Below, piece by piece: positions 16,088 through 22,987 of a stretch of DNA of 64,000 nucleotides. Positions within the stretch are counted from its first letter, which is position 1, and each line of letters opens with the position of its first letter. The translations under genes were made by a program, and so were the position numbers. Origin of the DNA: a virus; the IMG/VR virus record IMGVR_UViG_3300032401_001693, positions 37,812 through 101,811 of that record. One strand, 5' to 3'. The notes beneath the pieces are model-generated. The model saw nothing but the letters and a program-made list of their open reading frames with translations. It ran no database searches and was not told the DNA's origin.

Positions 16088-16576
16088 ATGGTAAAAGGAT
16101 TAAAGTTAACTCGTTTATTAGAAACGAAGTTGAAAAAGAATATGCTAAGTAACGTCACAACTTTAGATGAAGAGTTTGAGAAGGCTAAGAAATCAAAAGG
16201 ACAGGATAAAGTCCATACTGTTATGAGTGAGTTCAAACATGGTCATCTCCACTCTGGGAGAGGTAAGAAAGGTAAAAAAGGTAAAATAGTAACTGATAGA
16301 CAGCAAGCAATAGCTATTGCTCTTTCGGAAGCAGGACTTTCTAAAGGAGATAAAATGAGAACTTTTACTAAATCACAGGTAGTAGAATTTCTAAGGAATG
16401 AATGTGGATACGGTCAAGAATCTTCTGAAAAGATGGCTGATCTGGTGTTCAAAGCTAGGATTAAGGGAGCTAAAGATAAGAATAAACGTAAGAAAAAACT
16501 ATTTAAGATTGGTAAAACAGATGGGCAAACTAGATATGGTCCTGCTCCTGTAAAAAAGTGGTTTGGTCAGAAATAA
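16088..16576 (+). CDS. DUF6496-like protein fused to helical module
   Basis: 162 residues. VMSEFKHGHLHSGRG plus a basic stretch and DRQQAIAIALSEAGLSKG (about residues 44-87) match DUF6496, a small phage/MGE family of unknown function. Directly after it, an internal AAAGGAGATAAAATG (ATG 16355, in frame) begins the helical module FTKSQVVEFLRNECGYG. The downstream part could therefore also be made separately as a 73-residue protein. The start at ATG 16088 has a weak site; ATG 16142 is an alternative. Confidence 0.55.
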   Translation: MVKGLKLTRLLETKLKKNMLSNVTTLDEEFEKAKKSKGQDKVHTVMSEFKHGHLHSGRGKKGKKGKIVTDRQQAIAIALSEAGLSKGDKMRTFTKSQVVEFLRNECGYGQESSEKMADLVFKARIKGAKDKNKRKKKLFKIGKTDGQTRYGPAPVKKWFGQK

Positions 16577-16597
16577 ATAACTAACTAATACTAGTTG

Positions 16598-16613
16598 ATT
16601 ATATAAATCATAG
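16598..16613 (+). promoter_or_regulatory. late-promoter-like element, copy 2
   Basis: ATTATATAAATCATAG lies in the 63-base gap before the scaffold-like gene, 27 bases upstream of its GTG. The core ATATAAATCATA matches copies at 14241 and 35709. A weak 5-bp AT inverted repeat precedes it. Likely drives scaffold and capsid expression (inference). Confidence 0.6.
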
Positions 16614-16639
16614 TATAGAGGAAAGGAGGTGATACAGGA

Positions 16640-17344
16640 GTGACAGAAGAGCTGAGGAAAGAAGAGGGGAAGGAGAAGGAAGAGAAGGTCGAAAAAGCCG
16701 AATCTACCATTACCGAAGACGAATTAATCAAGACTATTAAAGATCTTGAGGATATCGTCAAGGCGCGTAAGAAAATGGAAGAGGAAGAAGAGGAAGAAGA
16801 GGAAGAAGAGGAAGACGAAGAAGAGGAGAAATCCTTTACTGGCAACTTCGAAGATAATGAAACCTTCGCTAAAGCTATTGAAGTTTCCGACTTCTTAAAA
16901 GCCCTTGTTGAAGAGACTGAGAACACTCTGGATGCAATTGGTGACTATGTGATGAAATTGGAGAAATCAACTTCCAAATTTGACACAAAGTATGTTGAGT
17001 CTCTGGGAGAAGTTGGTAAGATTATCAAAGGTCTTGAAGGTTCCATTAAGGAGCAGTTTGGCAAGATTGATGAAAGACTTACCAAAATTGAACAGACACC
17101 AGCAGGGTCTCCAAGATCTGTAGTTAAGAGTGGGACGGTCTTAGAAAAATCGTTTGGTACCGGTGATGGTAGTACAGTGCCGGAAGGTATTGATGCATTG
17201 CCGAAGAGAAAGGTAGTGGAGCTTCTGGAGAAAGCAGTTTCTGACGGAAAGATCAAAGACAGCGTGCTTTTTACCTATGAAGGTTCTCCAAAACCCGAGC
17301 TTACAGATGATCAGAAAGACATTTTGAAGGCCTATATCAAATAG
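16640..17344 (+). CDS. acidic scaffold-like head assembly protein
   Basis: 234 residues with GTG start and a very strong AAAGGAGGTGAT site. A highly charged N-terminus with a long Glu/Asp run (residues about 50-66), a coiled-coil middle, and a small C-terminal domain (LPKRKVVELLEKAV... DDQKDILKAYIK). Position between protease and capsid, high charge and coiled coil fit a scaffolding or capsid-assembly protein. Family not recognised. Confidence 0.6.
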   Translation: MTEELRKEEGKEKEEKVEKAESTITEDELIKTIKDLEDIVKARKKMEEEEEEEEEEEEDEEEEKSFTGNFEDNETFAKAIEVSDFLKALVEETENTLDAIGDYVMKLEKSTSKFDTKYVESLGEVGKIIKGLEGSIKEQFGKIDERLTKIEQTPAGSPRSVVKSGTVLEKSFGTGDGSTVPEGIDALPKRKVVELLEKAVSDGKIKDSVLFTYEGSPKPELTDDQKDILKAYIK

Positions 17345-17400
17345 GTTTAGATGAAAGTTTTTTAACTTGATAGAAGAAAAGAAAGGAGGTGAAAACAATA

Positions 17401-18819
17401 ATGATAGGGATAAAGGACTATGAGCACATGGACGGATTTGGGATGTCCACTTGGGAAGAAGTTGCTCAGTTGAACAAAGCCTTAGCGGCAGGCTATGATA
17501 TTCCTGCAACATCAGGGGGTGTTAGTGGATCTGCTATTAGGGTTGAGTCTCTGGAAGCTTCTCTTAAAGTGATCACTTTCCAGATGCAACACGTTAGGTT
17601 TTGGCAGAAGATCCCCAAACTTCCTGCTTTTAGTACTGTTGAAGAATACAACCAGTTGACTTCCTATGGTTCAGACGCTGGTGCATTTACCCCTGAGGGC
17701 GAGCTTGGTGAATACGATGACGCTGTGTACGCCAGAAGGGTTTCATTAGTTAAGTACCTGCAGACCGTTCGGAAAGTTACCCATCCATTAACACTGGTTA
17801 GGGCAGCTCACGGCGATGTGGTAGGGAATGAAATCCGAAATGGAATTATGTGGCTGATTGGTAAAATCGAGAACTCAATGTTCTGGGGTAATAGCAAACT
17901 TCGTCCGTTAGCAGCTGAGGGTTATGAGTGGGACGGCCTCAATCAGTTGATTGATGCCTCGATGGTTGTTGACTGTAAGGGAGATCCTCTTACAGAGGAC
18001 ATTATCGAAACTGCTTCTAACACTATAGTTGAGAACTACGGATTTCCAACTGATATCTTCATCGGCACAAAGCCGTTGTCGGATCTAGCCAAAGTTATGT
18101 TTCCTAAAGAGAGGATTGTTGTTCCTATGACAGCAGGCCAGGTTGGAGTGCCTCTTAATACCTTCGCATCTCAGGCTGGTATTTTAGCATTTAATCCTGA
18201 TGTCTTTTTGAAGAAAAAGACTCCTCTTACCGTAGCTTCGTCAGCCAAGGCTCCTACAGCACCTGCTAGTTTAACAGCGGTTAAATCTAGTACTGGTACT
18301 TATACAGGGGACTGGACAAAGACTGGTAATGGTTGGGGAACGTATTACTATGGTGCGTCGTATGGTAACAGGTACGGCGAATCTGCTGTTTGTGTTAGTG
18401 GGTCTAACATCTATGATACTATCGTAGCTGATACGGATTATATGACCATTACAGTGGTCAACGCTTCCTATACTATAGCTCCAGAGTATTGCAACATATA
18501 CAGGACTGTAGCAGGAGGTGGATCAACTGGTACCAAGTATCTTATTTCATCTACGGCAGTGGATAGCACTACCTCTGGTGGTGGCGGTACTACGACCCGT
18601 ATTGACAAGAATGAGATTTGTGCAAATGTCCATTCAGTATTCATTGGTGAGTTGACTCCTCAGGTTATATGTTTCAAGCAGCTCGCTCCAATGATGAAAA
18701 TGGATTTAGCAGTGATTGAACCTAGCGTGAGATGGTTGCAACTTTTGTATGGTACGATGCAACTTTTTGCTCCGAAAAAGTGGATAAAAATTTCTAATAT
18801 CGGGGAAGCAACCGTATAA
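17401..18819 (+). CDS. major capsid protein
   Basis: ATG 17401 follows AAAGGAGGTG; 472 residues. The N-terminal half has motifs typical of HK97-fold capsids of large phages: GSAIRVESLEASLKVITFQ, VEEYNQLTSYG, FTPEGELGEYDD, VKYLQTVRKVTHPLTLV, and later WLIGKIENSMFWG. Residues about 278-406 are a Gly/Thr/Tyr-rich segment resembling an inserted Ig/fibronectin-type beta domain, after which the capsid core resumes (QVICFKQLAPMM). Such insertions often decorate the capsid surface. A 20-residue stretch near residues 31-50 is shared with the protease gene. A strong terminator follows. Confidence 0.8.
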   Translation: MIGIKDYEHMDGFGMSTWEEVAQLNKALAAGYDIPATSGGVSGSAIRVESLEASLKVITFQMQHVRFWQKIPKLPAFSTVEEYNQLTSYGSDAGAFTPEGELGEYDDAVYARRVSLVKYLQTVRKVTHPLTLVRAAHGDVVGNEIRNGIMWLIGKIENSMFWGNSKLRPLAAEGYEWDGLNQLIDASMVVDCKGDPLTEDIIETASNTIVENYGFPTDIFIGTKPLSDLAKVMFPKERIVVPMTAGQVGVPLNTFASQAGILAFNPDVFLKKKTPLTVASSAKAPTAPASLTAVKSSTGTYTGDWTKTGNGWGTYYYGASYGNRYGESAVCVSGSNIYDTIVADTDYMTITVVNASYTIAPEYCNIYRTVAGGGSTGTKYLISSTAVDSTTSGGGGTTTRIDKNEICANVHSVFIGELTPQVICFKQLAPMMKMDLAVIEPSVRWLQLLYGTMQLFAPKKWIKISNIGEATV

Positions 18820-18853
18820 GTAGTTGTAGCAATGGGTTAGGTTAAAATTGAGT

Positions 18854-18890
18854 ATGGGAGGAGTGTTAATTCCTCCTCCCATTATTTTTT
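18854..18890 (+). terminator. rho-independent terminator after capsid gene
   Basis: A perfect 10-bp stem ATGGGAGGAG / CTCCTCCCAT (18854-18863 with 18873-18882), nine-base loop, then TATTTTTT. It lies 35 bases after the capsid stop and probably limits readthrough from very high capsid transcription. Confidence 0.9.
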
Positions 18891-18893
18891 AAA

Positions 18894-19169
18894 ATGGAAA
18901 AAGCAAAAAAGTATATTGAACCAAATTATTATTTAATTTCTAACCATGAGGGTGTAGTAGTTTGTGGTTGTGGATGTGCGAACAATCCAAAGCCAGGTGC
19001 TAGATTTCTTCCAAAGCATACAGATGGACACCAACAGATACTAGAAATTAAACCAAACTGGAATGTAAATAATGAAATAAACCAAGCTAAATTCTCAGCG
19101 GCTAAAGAATACTGCAATACTAATAATTTAGAATTTGGAGTTTGGACAGAAAATCAACTATTTAGTTAG
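18894..19169 (+). CDS. small nuclease-like protein with Cys knuckle (homing-endonuclease type)
   Basis: 91 residues starting only a few bases after the terminator U-tract, without a ribosome-binding site. The N-terminal half has VVCGCGCANNPKPGARFLPK, a CxCGC...G.RFLP.H arrangement often seen in HNH/homing endonucleases. The C-terminal half (LEIKPNW, then AKFSAAKEYCNTNNLEFGVW and TENQL) resembles the last part of PD-(D/E)XK nucleases such as TnsA-like or T4 gp4-like proteins, including the E-x-K pair. It could be a homing nuclease inserted beside the capsid gene, or a fragment of one. Confidence 0.45.
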   Translation: MEKAKKYIEPNYYLISNHEGVVVCGCGCANNPKPGARFLPKHTDGHQQILEIKPNWNVNNEINQAKFSAAKEYCNTNNLEFGVWTENQLFS

Positions 19170-19202
19170 AATCTAGTAAATAAATTTTAGGAGGTAAGAG
19201 AA

Positions 19203-19721
19203 ATGGCGGCCATAAGTTGGACTTCGAACGAGATTCGAGATTATTTGGCAACTAGGGGAGTTGGTTCTGCGACTGGTGCTACATATATGCAAACTTATAT
19301 CCAGAGGTTAACGGCTCTTTTTACTGATGTAAAAAAGGACTATACTCTGGTTAACATGTTGGACAGGATGGCTAAAATAGTTATCCAGTTGGCAAAAGAA
19401 TGCTATGACAATAAATTAGTAGATGATGATGCTATAGCTGTTTGGATTTTAGCAAACCACCCTGAATGGTCTAGTATGGCTCCTACCTTAGGAGATATAA
19501 TAGAGGTGGATATCAATACCAGATTGTTTGCAAGTGCTACAGTTCCTGTATATCCTACAACTACGGATCCAAATGGAGCTGTAGAAATTAATGAGAAGCA
19601 GGTTATGGCGGAGAAGGTGAGTTTGTATCTTACAGCGGTAGCTAGATATATGAGATATTTTGCTGCTGTCTGTGTAGATTCTAGTAACAATGTGGTAGTG
19701 CCACCCCTTCCGGAGTGGTAG
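19203..19721 (+). CDS. virion protein of unknown function, paralogue A
   Basis: 172 residues with TAGGAGGTAAGAGAA upstream. Begins AAISWTSNEIRDYLATRG and includes LVDDDAIAVWILANHPEW and LGDIIEVDI. The next gene encodes a clear paralogue with the same block order. Located right after the capsid, so a head completion or head-tail connector role is likely; no family is recognised. Confidence 0.65.
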   Translation: MAAISWTSNEIRDYLATRGVGSATGATYMQTYIQRLTALFTDVKKDYTLVNMLDRMAKIVIQLAKECYDNKLVDDDAIAVWILANHPEWSSMAPTLGDIIEVDINTRLFASATVPVYPTTTDPNGAVEINEKQVMAEKVSLYLTAVARYMRYFAAVCVDSSNNVVVPPLPEW

Positions 19722-19750
19722 TAGTTAACCCTAACTAAGGAGGAAAAGAA

Positions 19751-20317
19751 ATGTCAGCTATATCATGGAGTAACACAATTAGGGATTATTTAGCCACCTA
19801 TAAAGGGTGGCTGTCTGGGGGGTTGGCAACTTACGCCCAGACGTTTGTTAACAGGATGACTACCGTATTTGATACTGTAGCACAGGATGCAAGTTTGATC
19901 CAGATGATGGAACGGATGGATAGAATTATCTTACAAGCAGCTAAGGAAGCCTATGATGACGGTCTAGTAGATGATGATCTGATTGATGCTGCACTTTTGA
20001 TTAAGCATCCAGAATGGGCAGGTTTAACTGCTATGTTGGGTGATATTATCGAAACTGATCTGAATCTTAGGATTGGTGGTAGTGCAACGGTTCCTACTTG
20101 GACTCAGGATGGCATGACGGCAGCTCAGTTGGCAACAGCTGGAATCAAAGTTAGAGATTGTATGCTGGCTACGGTTTCAGATTATCTTGAAAAAGTAACT
20201 CACTCTATGAGGTACTTTGTAGCGGCTAAGGCTGCAGAATCTGGAGTAAGTTCAGCTATTTCGGCAGCTCCAGAATATGGGAATCCTTATATGAGTTGTG
20301 GGTGGCCTGGAGTTTAA
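19751..20317 (+). CDS. virion protein of unknown function, paralogue B
   Basis: 188 residues, AAGGAGGAAAAGAA before ATG. Shares with the preceding gene AISWSNTIRDYLAT, the central helices, LVDDDLIDAALLIKHPEW and LGDIIETDLN. The tandem arrangement indicates an old duplication with divergence, perhaps forming a hetero-oligomeric ring. A short TAGTTA/TAACTA inverted repeat lies between the two genes but is too weak to call a terminator. Confidence 0.65.
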   Translation: MSAISWSNTIRDYLATYKGWLSGGLATYAQTFVNRMTTVFDTVAQDASLIQMMERMDRIILQAAKEAYDDGLVDDDLIDAALLIKHPEWAGLTAMLGDIIETDLNLRIGGSATVPTWTQDGMTAAQLATAGIKVRDCMLATVSDYLEKVTHSMRYFVAAKAAESGVSSAISAAPEYGNPYMSCGWPGV

Positions 20318-20575
20318 GTGCCTTTACTAGAATTTGAATGTGAAAGAGATCAGGTTGTGATAGAGGAGATTAGGAGGATCGGAGAACTGGATCCTCCTAG
20401 TTGTCCTGTTTGTAAAGAACGGATGGAAAGGATCTTCTCCGCACCTACTGTGATTGACAAATCAAAAGTGTCTGAGAAACTTAGAAAAAGGTCTGAGGAG
20501 CAGGGTAAAAAGTTTTTCAATGGGTATCCTCAGCACCAGGAACTTGTAACTAAAACATTAAATTCTAAACCTTGA
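20318..20575 (+). CDS. FmdB-like zinc-ribbon protein
   Basis: 85 residues starting at GTG immediately after the previous stop, with GGAG upstream. MPLLEFECERD..., then CPVCKERMERIFSAPTVI matches the small FmdB-type ribbon (here the first Cys pair is reduced to one Cys at residue 8). Such proteins are common in phage structural regions. Function unknown. Confidence 0.6.
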   Translation: MPLLEFECERDQVVIEEIRRIGELDPPSCPVCKERMERIFSAPTVIDKSKVSEKLRKRSEEQGKKFFNGYPQHQELVTKTLNSKP

Positions 20576-20588
20576 AAGGAGAGACAAA

Positions 20589-20858
20589 ATGGAAGAGCAA
20601 CCAAAAGTAAAAATCAGGCTAAAGGCCATAATAGATAAGAAAGATTCTTTTGAATTAGGTTTTGCTATTTTCAAAAAGAAACTGACTTTTAGTAAAGATG
20701 GAATTACTGAAGTTCCTGTCTATATGGCAGATAAGATTCTAAAGGAGTTTCCTGGAGCTTATGAAATAGTTCAGGAAGTTAAACCAACAAAACAAGAGAG
20801 ATCTTCTAAAGCTGAGTCTAAATTGGACGAAACCAAAGAGTTCGCGAAACAGATGTAA
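20589..20858 (+). CDS. small virion-region protein, unknown
   Basis: 89 residues, AAAGGAGAGACAAA before ATG. An N-terminal beta-type domain (VKIRLKAIIDKKDSFELGFA) is followed by a Lys/Glu-rich helical tail. No family recognised. Lies in the head-tail gene run. Confidence 0.5.
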   Translation: MEEQPKVKIRLKAIIDKKDSFELGFAIFKKKLTFSKDGITEVPVYMADKILKEFPGAYEIVQEVKPTKQERSSKAESKLDETKEFAKQM

Positions 20859-20881
20859 AATCTCAAGAGTAGGAGGTTAGT

Positions 20882-21601
20882 ATGTGGACTAATACGCAGT
20901 TAATGAAAGCTCAATGCCCACTGATTGAAGAGTTTCATATCACTAGTATTTGTGGAGGTAAGGAGAGGAAACAGTGGATTCTGGGTGGTAGATTAACTAC
21001 CAATATTCAAGGATGGATTAAAACAACTATTTCAGCGTTGTCAGGAGGAGTGATTACTTCGTTTGATCACTACCAGGTTATGGCTCAAAGGTTAGATTCA
21101 ATGGGAGAGCCTACATATAAGACTATAGTTGACTGGAAAACAGTTACAGGTTTTCAGGTCCGAGGCAATGCATCCCACGAGTATAGTGTTTTGGTTTTGG
21201 GAACTGAGGATGCTCCTCATCGAGCTACTAGAAAATGGGCTAAAGACTATTGCCCTTACTGCAAATCACAGGGATTTGATGCTATTATAGGCTCTACGGT
21301 TAAAGACCAGGTTTGCTTTTCGTTTAGACATACCCTAGGAGCAGGAACAGATGCGGTAAGTTTTGCTACGGATATAACACCATACAAGATTTTGGGTTTG
21401 CCTGCTGGATCACTTAAGAGTCCTTTGATAAGGCAGATGGAAGATGATGACTATCAGGTTCTAATCACTAAGTCTACAGTAGCTGATGCAGCAGTGACCA
21501 TTCCGGCTTATGCTAGTTCGCTAACCGAAGGCGGATTTAATTTGACTGGTGACAGTGGTCAGAGGTATGATATAATGATTTTAGGCAAGGTTAGGTACTA
21601 A
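20882..21601 (+). CDS. virion protein with duplicated-type C-terminal domain
   Basis: 239 residues, AGGAGGTT before ATG. Residues about 115-239 (KWAKDYCPYCKSQGFDAIIG ... YDIMILGKVRY) are repeated as the whole of the next gene. The N-terminal part is unique (FHITSICGGKERKQWILGG). The beta-rich C-terminal domain looks like a decoration or tail-surface domain. No named family recognised. Confidence 0.6.
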   Translation: MWTNTQLMKAQCPLIEEFHITSICGGKERKQWILGGRLTTNIQGWIKTTISALSGGVITSFDHYQVMAQRLDSMGEPTYKTIVDWKTVTGFQVRGNASHEYSVLVLGTEDAPHRATRKWAKDYCPYCKSQGFDAIIGSTVKDQVCFSFRHTLGAGTDAVSFATDITPYKILGLPAGSLKSPLIRQMEDDDYQVLITKSTVADAAVTIPAYASSLTEGGFNLTGDSGQRYDIMILGKVRY

Positions 21602-21635
21602 TGGAAAAAATTCTAAAATTTATGGAGGTGTAATT

Positions 21636-21974
21636 GTGAAAAAGCGTTGGGTCAAAGATTATTGCCCGTATGCCAAGGACCAGGGGTTTCTTTCTGTTAT
21701 AGGTGACGTAGCTCCAGGTGAACAGGTTTTTGGATTTACCTATCTAACCGTTGGTGGGGATGATGTAATAACTTTTGCTACAGAGACTCACAAAAGGGTT
21801 ACTCAGATGAAGGATACCAACTATAGGGTTCAGCTTACTAAAGTTACTGCCGCATCTGGTGCTTCTGAGGGTTCTGAGGCTTATGTTAGAACACAGACAG
21901 CGGTGAGTTTTGTTCTTATAGGTGATACTGCTCAGCTGTATGATGTTATAGTTATTGGAAGAATAAACTACTAA
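21636..21974 (+). CDS. virion protein, single-domain paralogue
   Basis: 112 residues, GTG start with GGAGGTG upstream. Matches the C-terminal half of the preceding protein (WVKDYCPYAKDQGFLSVIG at the start, YDVIVIGRINY at the end). Derived by partial duplication. Likely a beta-sandwich structural protein. Confidence 0.6.
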   Translation: MKKRWVKDYCPYAKDQGFLSVIGDVAPGEQVFGFTYLTVGGDDVITFATETHKRVTQMKDTNYRVQLTKVTAASGASEGSEAYVRTQTAVSFVLIGDTAQLYDVIVIGRINY

Positions 21975-21985
21975 CGGAGGTGGAC

Positions 21986-22312
21986 TTGGCTAAAAAAATC
22001 AGTTTGGTTCACGATGCCAGTGGTTCACCAGTCCAGGGTGCTTTCCATCCTACTGTTGACACTCAACTTATTACTATTGGTGCCACAACAGCTAAAAATG
22101 CCAATGCGCTTACAGGAGTTGAAATTGTAAGGTTGATCGCAACTGGAAATTGCCACGTAAAGTTTGGAAATATTACAGTGGAGGCGACATCGAGTGATAT
22201 GTATCTGGCTTCTGGGCGTGAAGAGTATTTCAATCTCCAAGGAGATACCTATATAGCAATTATTCGCGATGCTTCTGCCACAGGAAGTCTTTTCATCACT
22301 CCGGTCGATTAG
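21986..22312 (+). CDS. small beta-rich virion/fibre protein
   Basis: TTG 21986 is chosen because GGAGG lies five bases upstream; a GTG at 21980 overlaps that site. 108 residues: VRLIATGNCHVKFGNITVEA, SSDMYLASGREEYF, YIAIIRDASA. The same sequence pattern forms the C-terminal domain of the next gene. Probable tail or fibre-attachment protein. No named family. Confidence 0.55.
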   Translation: MAKKISLVHDASGSPVQGAFHPTVDTQLITIGATTAKNANALTGVEIVRLIATGNCHVKFGNITVEATSSDMYLASGREEYFNLQGDTYIAIIRDASATGSLFITPVD

Positions 22313-22318
22313 AAAATA

Positions 22319-22984
22319 GTGAGAAAAACAAAACAGGTTTACTCAGGGGGTGTACCAGTTCAAAGGGTTCTTCATCCAAGGAGTACCCTTGTTGTTCCTG
22401 TAGCTGTTGCTGCTACCGTACTAGTTGGCGGGGAGCTAGTTACTAATGGAATTTTTGCTGTATCTGCTACTGGTTGGACATTAGAAACTGGCTGGATTTA
22501 CGATACTGATAAGGTGACTAAGAATGCTAACGGTTTAGGCACACTTAGTCAGGCTAGTATAATTTTGGGAGGCAAAAAGTATAGATTAGTATTTACTATG
22601 GCCAGTCGTACAGCTGGTAGTCTTGTTCCACAGTTGGGTGGAACAAACGGAACAAGTCGGCTTAGTGACACCACTTTTACAGAGTATATCTCAGCAGGTG
22701 CAGATGGAGATCTAGTTTTTACCCCTTCCAACGATGGTAGGTTTTCAGTAAGTGCCGTTTCTGTTAAAGAAGTTTTGAATCTTACTACTTTGGGTGAGGT
22801 GATAAGAGTTATTTCAACTGCTGATTGCTATATTAGATTTGGTTTAACTGATTTGGTCTTAGCAACCTCAAACGATATGTTTTTGAAAGCTGGCATAGAA
22901 TATTATTTCTCAGTAAGGGATAGATATCTTTCAGTTATTAGAGACAGCGGTGATGGTAATTTGTATATCACGTTGATGGATTAA
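22319..22984 (+). CDS. fibre-region protein with inserted carbohydrate-binding-like domain
   Basis: 221 residues, GTG start, no strong ribosome-binding site. The first 35 and last 65 residues (VIRVISTADCYIRFG, DRYLSVIRDSG) match the previous gene. Between them is an inserted segment (LVTNGIFAVSATGWTLETGW ... FTPSNDGRFSVSAVSV) with the pattern of a CBM-type jelly-roll sugar-binding module. Placed just before the large fibre, it could help bind host glycans. Confidence 0.55.
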   Translation: MRKTKQVYSGGVPVQRVLHPRSTLVVPVAVAATVLVGGELVTNGIFAVSATGWTLETGWIYDTDKVTKNANGLGTLSQASIILGGKKYRLVFTMASRTAGSLVPQLGGTNGTSRLSDTTFTEYISAGADGDLVFTPSNDGRFSVSAVSVKEVLNLTTLGEVIRVISTADCYIRFGLTDLVLATSNDMFLKAGIEYYFSVRDRYLSVIRDSGDGNLYITLMD

Positions 22985-22987
22985 TGA

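Noticed and set aside
16591-16926. Minus-strand frame encoding a poly-Ser stretch
   Set aside because: It mirrors the Glu run of the scaffold-like gene and has no ribosome-binding site.
19722-19737. TAGTTA/TAACTA inverted repeat as terminator
   Set aside because: Six AT-only pairs without a following T tract.
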